Source: CAYMAZ01 sp964428185 (GTDB taxonomy: Bacteria; Bacteroidota; Bacteroidia; Bacteroidales; DTU049). From it: a DNA stretch of 10,961 bases. The DNA lies in contig CAYRXH010000079.1 of assembly GCA_964428185.1 (NCBI GenBank), positions 1-10,961 of the forward strand, read 5' to 3'. The notes under the pieces were generated by a model. That model saw only the letters and a list, made by a program, of their open reading frames with translations. It did no database searches and was not told where the DNA came from. Below are positions 5,503-10,961 of the stretch, piece after piece. Each line of letters starts with the position of its first letter. Position 1 is the stretch's first letter. Position numbers and translations under genes: made by a program.

Positions 5503-8244
5503 ATGGATGCTGATGCAATGGGTGCTATGCCCGGACAGACAGAACAGGGAAAAGGAGAAAGACAAAGATATCTGCATTTGTCAGGAATGTTTGAGACCTG
5601 GTTTCTCGATTATGCATCCTATGTCATACTTGAAAGAGCTGTTCCCGAGCTTCTTGATGGTCTGAAGCCTGTTCAGCGCCGCATACTCCATGCCATGAAG
5701 GAAATGGATGACGGACGATACAACAAGGTAGCAAATATTATCGGACAAACAATGAAGTATCATCCCCATGGCGATGCTTCCATTGGCGATGCTCTGGTTC
5801 AGTTGGGACAAAAAGATATGCTCATTGACTGTCAGGGAAACTGGGGAAATATTCTCACTGGAGATTCTGCAGCTGCACCCAGATATATTGAAGCCCGTCT
5901 CAGCAAATTTGCCCTTGATGTTGTCTTTAACCCCAAAATCACTGAATGGAGACCTTCTTATGACGGCAGGAATAAAGAACCTGTCTGCTATCCCATGAAA
6001 TTTCCCCTACTTCTGGCTCAGGGTGTTGAAGGTATTGCTGTCGGTCTTGCATCAAAAATTCTTCCACACAACTTCAATGAATTGATTGATGCTTCTGTAA
6101 AAATTCTGAAAAAACAGGATTTTGAAATTTATCCCGATTTTCCAACCGGTGGAATGGCTGATGTTACTAGATACAATGATGGTATCCGGGGCGGAAAGGT
6201 AAGAATCAGAGCAAAAATCACCAAAACTGATTCCAAAACTCTTGTTGTTAGTGAAATCCCTTTTTCCACAAACACAAACTCACTGATTGATTCTATCATT
6301 GCTGCCAGTGATAAGGGAAAGGTAAAAATCAGAAAAATTGAAGACAATACAGCCGAAAATGTTGAAATTCTGATTCATCTTACTCCTGGTGTTAATTCTG
6401 ATCAAACAATAGATGCTTTATATGCATTTACTGATTGTGAAGTTTCTCTGAGTCCCAATTCATGCGTGATTCATGAATCCAGACCTGTGTTTATGGATGT
6501 GAAGACCATGCTCAGAATTTCAACAGACAATACCCTGCAATTACTGAAAAGGGAACTTGAAATTCAGCTTCATGAACTGAAGGAACAGCATTTGTTTTCA
6601 TCTCTCGAGAAAATATTCATTGAAGAAAGAATATATCATGATATCGAGGAATGTGAAACCTGGGAGAGTGTGATTGAAACCATTGATAAGGGGCTACAAC
6701 CATTTAAAAAGAAATTCTACCGGGCAATAACACGCGATGATATCATCCGGCTGACAGAAATCAAAATAAAAAGAATATCAAAATATGATAGTTTTAAAGC
6801 TGATGAGATCATAATTTCTATTGAGGATGATATGACCGAAGTTCAGAATCACCTTGATAATATTGTGGATTATGCCATTAGTTTCTTCCAGAGGATCAAG
6901 CAAAAATACGGGAAGGGCAGAGAGAGGAAAACGGAACTGAGATCTTTTGATCAGATTGAAGCAACTGCCGTTGCTGCAGCAAACGTTAAGTTATATGTCA
7001 ATCGTGAGGAAGGTTTTGCAGGCTGGAGTCTGAAGAAGGATGAATTTGTCACTGATTGTTCTGATATTGATGAAATTATTGCCTTTAAGGATGACGGAAG
7101 TTATATCATTACAAAGATTTCAGACAAGGTATTTGTTGGCAAAAACGTTATTCACATTGACGTTTTTAAAAGGAATGATGAAAACACAACTTATAATGTC
7201 ATCTATCAGGATGTCAAAACAAAAATATATTATGTAAAAAGGTTTGCTGTAACAGGTATTATCAGAGACAAGGAGTATAATCTGTGTGGCGGTGATCCGG
7301 GGACAGTTGTCTATTTTTCAGCCAATCCACTTGGAGAAACCGAAACCCTTGCCATTCATTTGAAGCCCAAACCTCGCCTGAAAAAGCTGCAGTTTGATTT
7401 TGATTTTACTGAAATTGCGATTAAAGGCCGCAATTCAAAAGGAAATATTATTTCCAGAAACCCTTTGAGAAAAGTGACTGTGAAAATTGAAGGAAAAGCG
7501 GTTCAGAAAGCTGCTTCTGTGTGGTTCGATTTTGAAACACGAAGACTGAACACTGAAGAAAGAGGTCAGTATCTCGGCGATTTCCTAAGCAACGACAGCA
7601 TCCTTGCATTTTATGAAAGTGGCAATTTCTGCCTGTATCCATTTCACATGCATATTCATTTTGAAGATGATCTTATTGTTCTGAGAAAGTTTCATCCTGC
7701 CGATGTGTTTGCGGCGGTTTATCTGCACGCAGAATCAAAAAGCTACTATCTGAAGCGATTCAAGGCCGAAGGCTCTGCAGGAAAAATGAATGATTTTATT
7801 GATGCTTCGGAAGGAAATAAACTGTATAAGCTCATTGAACATAAAGATGCCGAAGTCACTGTCGTATTCAAAAAGGAAAAGGATAAAAAGGAACGACCAG
7901 ACCTGATGGTGGTATTATCTGAGTTTATAGGTGTGAAGAGCTTTAAAGCCAAAGGCAAACGACTCACCCAGTTTGCGGTGAAGGATATTGCCATCCATAA
8001 AATTGAAACCTTCGATCTTGAAGATATGAAGGAACTGCCTGAAGAACTTCCGGATATTGGTCCTTCATCCGAAGAACAGTCCACAGAAGAAACTTCCGTT
8101 CCGGTTAATGATCCAGATCCCTCACAGAAGAAGGAATACAAAAAAATAACTCAGGAAAAGCAATCTCAAGCTGACACAAAACCTGATGATGATAATGACC
8201 ATAAGGGAAATGAACAGATGACCCTGTTTGATCTGGACTTGTAA
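5503..8244 (+). CDS. parC: DNA topoisomerase IV/gyrase subunit A
   Basis: This 913-residue type IIA topoisomerase A subunit cuts and rejoins double-stranded DNA; with a ParE partner (not in this window) it decatenates chromosomes. The catalytic tyrosine is Y128 in AAAPRYIEARLSKFA, with the adjacent R127. The quinolone-pocket helix is KYHPHGDASIGDAL (85-98). The winged-helix and tower domains run to about residue 490, with a coiled coil near 350-470. The C-terminal part to about 840 is a divergent beta-pinwheel; only a weak RNSKGN resembles a GyrA box, which favours ParC over GyrA. Residues from about 845 form an acidic, low-complexity tail ending QMTLFDLDL. The 25-residue lead before the core is poorly conserved, so starts at M6 or M9 are possible. 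It begins 22 bp after the BatA-like gene and is probably last in the operon. ParC is favoured, but the Bacteroidota-style protein is often named gyrase/topoisomerase IV subunit A. Confidence 0.93.
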   Translation: MDADAMGAMPGQTEQGKGERQRYLHLSGMFETWFLDYASYVILERAVPELLDGLKPVQRRILHAMKEMDDGRYNKVANIIGQTMKYHPHGDASIGDALVQLGQKDMLIDCQGNWGNILTGDSAAAPRYIEARLSKFALDVVFNPKITEWRPSYDGRNKEPVCYPMKFPLLLAQGVEGIAVGLASKILPHNFNELIDASVKILKKQDFEIYPDFPTGGMADVTRYNDGIRGGKVRIRAKITKTDSKTLVVSEIPFSTNTNSLIDSIIAASDKGKVKIRKIEDNTAENVEILIHLTPGVNSDQTIDALYAFTDCEVSLSPNSCVIHESRPVFMDVKTMLRISTDNTLQLLKRELEIQLHELKEQHLFSSLEKIFIEERIYHDIEECETWESVIETIDKGLQPFKKKFYRAITRDDIIRLTEIKIKRISKYDSFKADEIIISIEDDMTEVQNHLDNIVDYAISFFQRIKQKYGKGRERKTELRSFDQIEATAVAAANVKLYVNREEGFAGWSLKKDEFVTDCSDIDEIIAFKDDGSYIITKISDKVFVGKNVIHIDVFKRNDENTTYNVIYQDVKTKIYYVKRFAVTGIIRDKEYNLCGGDPGTVVYFSANPLGETETLAIHLKPKPRLKKLQFDFDFTEIAIKGRNSKGNIISRNPLRKVTVKIEGKAVQKAASVWFDFETRRLNTEERGQYLGDFLSNDSILAFYESGNFCLYPFHMHIHFEDDLIVLRKFHPADVFAAVYLHAESKSYYLKRFKAEGSAGKMNDFIDASEGNKLYKLIEHKDAEVTVVFKKEKDKKERPDLMVVLSEFIGVKSFKAKGKRLTQFAVKDIAIHKIETFDLEDMKELPEELPDIGPSSEEQSTEETSVPVNDPDPSQKKEYKKITQEKQSQADTKPDDDNDHKGNEQMTLFDLDL
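8215..8229 (+). other. Clamp-binding-like peptide QMTLF at the ParC C-terminus
   Basis: These codons specify residues 905-909, Q-M-T-L-F, four residues from the C-terminus, in a disordered acidic tail. This resembles the bacterial sliding-clamp (DnaN) binding pentapeptide QL[S/D]LF. The similarity is seen directly; binding is inference. Confidence 0.4.
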
Positions 8245-8287
8245 AAAAACAAGCCATCTGTAAAACAGTTGCTGGTTAGTTTCTTTT
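8243..8287. terminator. Probable bidirectional terminator
   Basis: An imperfect hairpin has arms 8248-8260 and 8266-8277 around the loop TAAAA. The inner CTG/CAG and flanking pairs are sound, with one T-T and one A-G mismatch and a bulged C. A T-rich run (8281-8287) follows on the plus strand. An A7 run (8243-8249) gives T7 on the minus strand. It lies just after parC and downstream of the convergent pseudogene, so it could serve both. Confidence 0.45.
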
Positions 8288-8318
8288 ATCAGTCTGATTT
8301 ATTACAAAAACCAAATAG

Positions 8319-8930
8319 TTACTGACAATTATTTGCAGTAGTTGTAATAGAATTTTTTATCCTGTCGGTATTGTTCGGGCAGATCTCTTTGTCTTCTTCA
8401 GTGCCTGCAGCATTGATGCATCTCTGGAAATTATCCTGTGTCTGCCCCAGAATAAACTGCTTGGTCTTTTCACATTCTTCCTGCTGCTGCTGTTGTTCCT
8501 GCCCGGCAAATTCTTTGGCTTTTTCTTCCATACACTGTTCCATGCATTAACGATATTCTCTTTCCAGGGTGCCGCTTGTGAAAATGGTCTCTTGTTTATC
8601 GAGAATATGCTCGCAACGTTGGTTACATTTGTCATCAAAATTATATCCTTCACCACCACCTGCTGCTATTCATGTATTGTTGTTCATTTCTTTTGAAAGT
8701 GCATCTGCTTCAAGTTGGAGAATTTCGGCTTCTGTAACTTCTTCATGAGTTTGTTGTTCTGTTACTGTTGTGTCAGTATTTTCGTCAGTTGCTTCCTCGG
8801 GTTTGGTGTTTCAGAAAAAATTTAACACTGCTGCTCCGGCAAGAAAACCGGAAAAATCATGAACATTGGTTTCTTTTTCGCATGAAAACGGTTTGGTTAA
8901 TAGTTTTAGAAATATAAAAAATTTTTTATG
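8319..8930 (-). pseudogene. Decayed Cys-rich exported protein gene
   Basis: One minus-strand frame can be read from about 8930 to the stop at 8319-8321, interrupted only by TGA (8811-8813), TGA (8670-8672) and TAA (8547-8549). Repaired, it gives about 203 residues. The N-terminus reads KKFFIFLKLLTKPFSC, a signal-like segment with a weak lipobox Cys at position 17. The expected ATG is missing: CATAAAAAA would be explained by loss of one G from CATGAAAAAA. Then come an acidic T/E-rich stretch, GGGEGYNF, and a helical Cys-rich part with KCNQRCEHI, CMEQCMEEKA, EECEKTK and QRCINAAGTEEDKEIC, plus a run of glutamines from CAG repeats. Coherent composition through all three stops shows one former gene, not separate small ORFs. 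The last segment from ATG 8541-8543 could still give a 74-residue peptide, but it lacks the export signal. I do not recognise the family. Confidence 0.7.
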
Positions 8931-8946
8931 AACCGGCTGATTTGTA

Positions 8947-8954
8947 TAATTTTG
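8947..8954 (+). promoter_or_regulatory. Putative -7 promoter box for psd
   Basis: TAATTTTG matches TAnnTTTG exactly and ends 13 bp before the psd ATG, implying a leader of under 10 nt. The expected -33 position is a T run with no clear TTTG. It lies just upstream of the lost start of the divergent pseudogene. Confidence 0.42.
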
Positions 8955-8967
8955 CAAAAAAAATATA

Positions 8968-9630
8968 ATGCGTTTTCATCCCGTTGGCCATAAAATCATT
9001 CTGTTTTTTCTGATTGTGCTCACTATGGTCAATACTCTGATGTATTTTGTGATCCCGTCACTGTTCCTGTGGCTCATATTGTTTGTTTTTCCTTCAGTGG
9101 TTCTGCTGTTTCTTGTTCTCAGGTTTTTCAGGTATCCCAAACGTTTGCCGCTTGACGTTTCTTCAAAAACTGTGCTTGCTCCTGCCGACGGTAAGATTGT
9201 TGTTATTGAAGAGGTATATGATGAACGCTTTCTCAAAGGAAATGCTATCCAGATTTCTATATTTATGTCAGCTCACAATGTGCATCTAAATTGGGTACCA
9301 ATAGATGCTGTTGTCGATGAAGTTGTCTATCTGCATGGTGAATATATGCTTGCGCGAAATCCAAAATCATCAATGCTTAATGAAATGTCATGTGTGTTGT
9401 TTACAACTGCAGATGGACACAAAATTGTGGTAAAGCAGATCGCCGGAATGGTTGCTAAGAGAGTTCTCTCTTTTCTTAAACAGGGTGCTAACTATAAAAG
9501 GGGGGATGAACTGGGGTTTATCCGCTTCGGAAGCAGAGTTGATGTGCTGCTGCCTACTGATTCCAAAATCCTTGTCAGAATCGGTGATAAACCCAGAGGG
9601 TTAAGGACAGCCCTCGCAGAGCTGCCCTGA
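8968..9630 (+). CDS. psd: Phosphatidylserine decarboxylase, short form
   Basis: This 220-residue enzyme converts phosphatidylserine to phosphatidylethanolamine, the last step of PE synthesis, at the inner membrane. The N-terminus has two hydrophobic segments (about 9-29 and 32-53) separated by a short turn. The catalytic part follows: APADGKI (D74), FMSAHNVHLNW (H103 and H106), and the self-cleavage site IRFGSRVDVLLP. Cleavage between G188 and S189 would leave S189 as the N-terminal pyruvoyl group of a short alpha chain of about 32 residues. The length fits the short PSD class rather than the longer proteobacterial form. It is intact, ends TGA TAA, and has its own -7 box. The neighbours are decayed genes on the opposite strand, and pssA, often adjacent in Bacteroidota, is not here. 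Confidence 0.93.
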   Translation: MRFHPVGHKIILFFLIVLTMVNTLMYFVIPSLFLWLILFVFPSVVLLFLVLRFFRYPKRLPLDVSSKTVLAPADGKIVVIEEVYDERFLKGNAIQISIFMSAHNVHLNWVPIDAVVDEVVYLHGEYMLARNPKSSMLNEMSCVLFTTADGHKIVVKQIAGMVAKRVLSFLKQGANYKRGDELGFIRFGSRVDVLLPTDSKILVRIGDKPRGLRTALAELP

Positions 9631-9652
9631 TAATGACATTTTTTTAACTATT

Positions 9653-10692
9653 TTAAAATGTTGCAATATGCAACTTGTTGCCATTGTGCTCAAAAAACTT
9701 TCCCTTTTCATTGATCTGCGAATCCTGCTGACTGCCTTCTGTCAGAAATGAATTCAGATATACCTGTATCTCACTGTCTTTCATCGATGGAGTCTTGTTA
9801 ATGGTAATGGCTTCGGTGATATATGCTGCAATCAGACTTTCAAGCTGCTGATAAAACAGTTCGCTGATGGCAAAAATATCACATCCAATGATTTTATCTC
9901 CGCTTACTCCCACAAAACCAATACAGTTCTCACTCCCTGCAAATGAATTTCTGAAATACAGCAGATAATTATTGAATTATTCCATGAATTCCTTGTTGGC
10001 ATATACTGCGTTAAAATTGTCAGTTTCCAACTTTGACTTGTTTTTTGTAGCGACCTCACTGAGCTATGACCAGAAAGCACTCTGGTCAGCATCCTACACT
10101 GCCTTACTGCGAACAGAATTTACAACAAATGATCTGTGTTGTTTGAAAAGTTTGCCATCTATAGTGTTTGCACTCTACCTGCCTTGTTTCACACAAAAAA
10201 CAGGGAGCGAAACAAAATCTTTCCCCAGTGGAAGTATGATGTTTTCTGCAATTACTCTGTCCTGCTGGCCCCCGCGGAAACAAGTTCCCCCGCCATAATA
10301 AATAAAGTGTCTGTGGTGAGATTGCCAATAACAAGTTGATTGACATTGCCTGATGGTGAATTGTTTTGCTGGTATTGCTGAAAATGTAGATTGTCATTTG
10401 AAATATGAATCTGATTTTGAATAGTTGAAACTTCAGACCCGGTTTCCTTAATTTCAACCAAGCCTGAATCAAGAGATTCCCGGAGTGTTTTATAATGACC
10501 AACGTCTTTATGTGCGTCTTTATATGCTGAACCGGCAAATAAAGGTACAACGCGCAGATTTTTATATGTTATTGAATAGAAAGATGTTCCACTTTGTTGA
10601 AATTCAATATAATCTTTTTGCAGCACATATTGTGAGCATGCCGACACAATGAAGAAGATAAAAATTACTGCAATTGAGTATGGTTTTTTCAT
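9653..10692 (-). pseudogene. Decayed lipoprotein gene with an ARPP-1-like domain
   Basis: Repaired, this minus-strand gene codes for 346 residues. It opens MKKPYSIAVIFIFFIVSACS, a clear lipoprotein signal with lipobox VSA-C19. A domain from about residue 45 to 240 resembles the ARPP-1 family (ADP-ribosylglycohydrolase and rhodanese-phosphatase associated): LVIGNLTTDTLFIMAGEL, then GGQQDRVIAENIILP, LPVFCVKQGR(W)S, SFVVNSVRSKAV(W)D and DQSAFWS(Q)LSEVA. The C-terminal part from about 250 is mixed alpha/beta. Lesions: one G missing from a G run (plus-strand C5 at 10269-10273, after residue 140), then TAG at 10175-10177, TAG at 10094-10096, TAG at 10064-10066 and TAA at 9977-9979, all in one frame. 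The first two TAGs replace tryptophans expected by the family. The last 86 codons are open to TAA at 9653-9655, 22 bp from the convergent psd end. The function of ARPP-1 domains is not established. The domain match is from memory of the family pattern; the gene's broken state is seen directly. Confidence 0.8.
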
Positions 10693-10721
10693 AGTTGTAT
10701 GTTGTTTTATTGATGATACAG

Positions 10722-10729
10722 CAAAGATA
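10722..10729 (-). promoter_or_regulatory. Putative -7 box for the ARPP-1-like gene
   Basis: The minus strand reads TATCTTTG, an exact TAnnTTTG match, 29 bp before the pseudogene's ATG, giving a leader of about 20 nt. No clear -33 box is seen. The promoter signal seems to have outlived the coding frame. Confidence 0.4.
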
Positions 10730-10800
10730 CCATTTGTTATTATATAAAGGCTATTTATGAACATTTACAAATTTGCATGAAAATTTTAATTTACATTCTC

Positions 10801-10862
10801 CCCGTTAAGTTGTCCTGTTAGATGAAAAACAATCTAACAGGTTAAATCATTTATTTAACGGG
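10801..10862. repeat. Nested inverted repeat, unknown function
   Basis: Inner arms CCTGTTAGAT (10814-10823) and ATCTAACAGG (10832-10841) are perfect over 10 bp around an 8-nt loop. Outer arms CCCGTTAA (10801-10808) and TTAACGGG (10855-10862) are perfect over 8 bp. A competing pairing exists between TTGTCC (10810-10815) and GGACAA (10861-10866). No T tract follows on either strand, so it is not a standard terminator. It could be a recombination or transposon-end structure, or an RNA element. The remaining bases from 10730 to 10908 hold nothing else I can support. Confidence 0.6.
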
Positions 10863-10908
10863 ACAAGCAAACGAATGAAAATTATTTTTTTTACAGAGGA
10901 AATTTATA

Positions 10909-10961
10909 TTAACTTTCTTCTAAAAATCCCTTCTGATGTATCTCGATTGATACAGAGCATT
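10909..10961 (-). CDS. Possible C-terminal end of a gene entering from the right
   Basis: One minus-strand frame is open from the window edge to TAA (10909-10911) and would end SVSIEIHQKGFLEES. Its codon makeup looks reasonable, but about 17 codons is too little to exclude chance. If real, it lies upstream of and co-directional with the ARPP-1-like pseudogene, with the nested inverted repeat between them. Confidence 0.25.
   Translation of the reverse strand, partial: CSVSIEIHQKGFLEES

Noticed and set aside
7746..8141. 131-codon open frame antisense to the parC 3' end
   Set aside because: Ser-rich composition arises from the complement of Glu/Lys-rich ParC codons, with no start context or domain. 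It is a shadow.
8476..8497. CTG/TTG-rich repeat
   Set aside because: It is a short polyglutamine-coding run within the Cys-rich pseudogene and not an independent repeat element.
8493..8696. 67-codon plus-strand open frame with hydrophobic runs
   Set aside because: It is antisense to the Cys-rich pseudogene, whose acidic and Gln-rich codons produce the hydrophobic complement.
9660..9674. GTTGCA-ATA-TGCAAC hairpin between psd and the pseudogene end
   Set aside because: It is short, has a 3-nt loop and lacks a T tract on the correct side, so I do not call it a terminator.
10104..10550. 148-codon minus-strand open frame in the ARPP-1-like region
   Set aside because: It is a different frame from both parts of the lipoprotein and gives a Cys/His/Ile-rich chain without family features. 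It is a shadow of the pseudogene.
8319..10692. Alternative genetic code or stop-codon recoding as the reason for the in-frame stops
   Set aside because: TAG, TAA and TGA all occur as interruptions, and TAG, TGA and TAA also end intact genes here (M28, NUDIX, psd, pyrE, parC). A G-run frameshift and a lost start point to decay. No SECIS-like or pyrrolysine signal is seen.
10875..10925. Small plus-strand frame starting MKIIFFTEE
   Set aside because: Only 16 residues, and no promoter or conserved feature supports translation.

Overview
The window reads as chromosomal DNA of a member of the Bacteroidota, probably a Bacteroidales-like lineage. Five things support this: low G+C with long A/T runs; sigma-ABfr-type -7 boxes (TAnnTTTG) ahead of several genes and no clear Shine-Dalgarno sequences; a NUDIX gene divergent from pyrE; a stand-alone BatA-type membrane protein; and a roughly 910-residue topoisomerase IV/gyrase subunit A of Bacteroidota style. 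This placement is inference from gene content, since no search could be run.

Layout. Positions 1-39 may hold the last codons of a plus-strand gene entering from the left. A secreted M28 zinc peptidase (72-1541, minus) and a NUDIX hydrolase (1694-2344, minus) follow. From 2343 to 8244 there is a tight plus-strand run that looks like one operon: pyrE (orotate phosphoribosyltransferase), a small SRPBCC-fold protein, a BatA/VWA-like membrane protein, and parC. The gaps between these genes are 3, 21 and 22 bp. pyrE and the NUDIX gene start divergently on the same CATG tetranucleotide. A likely bidirectional hairpin terminator (8243-8287) closes the run.

The right third is decaying. A short-form phosphatidylserine decarboxylase (8968-9630, plus) is intact. 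It sits between two minus-strand pseudogenes. The first (8319-8930) is a Cys-rich, probably exported protein with three in-frame stops and a lost start codon. The second (9653-10692) is a lipoprotein with an ARPP-1-like domain, carrying four in-frame stops and a one-base deletion in a G run. Each reads as one continuous protein once these lesions are repaired, and every premature stop can be explained by a single C:G to T:A transition. Past the second pseudogene's promoter there is a nested inverted repeat (10801-10862) and perhaps the tail of another minus-strand gene.

The intact genes are mostly housekeeping: pyrimidine synthesis, chromosome decatenation and phosphatidylethanolamine synthesis. 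I found no CRISPR array, tRNA, rRNA, integrase or transposase, and no convincing new multi-gene system. The most unusual points are the paired decayed genes around psd, the ARPP-1-like lipoprotein remnant, a clamp-binding-like peptide at the ParC C-terminus, the shared CATG start, and the nested inverted repeat.
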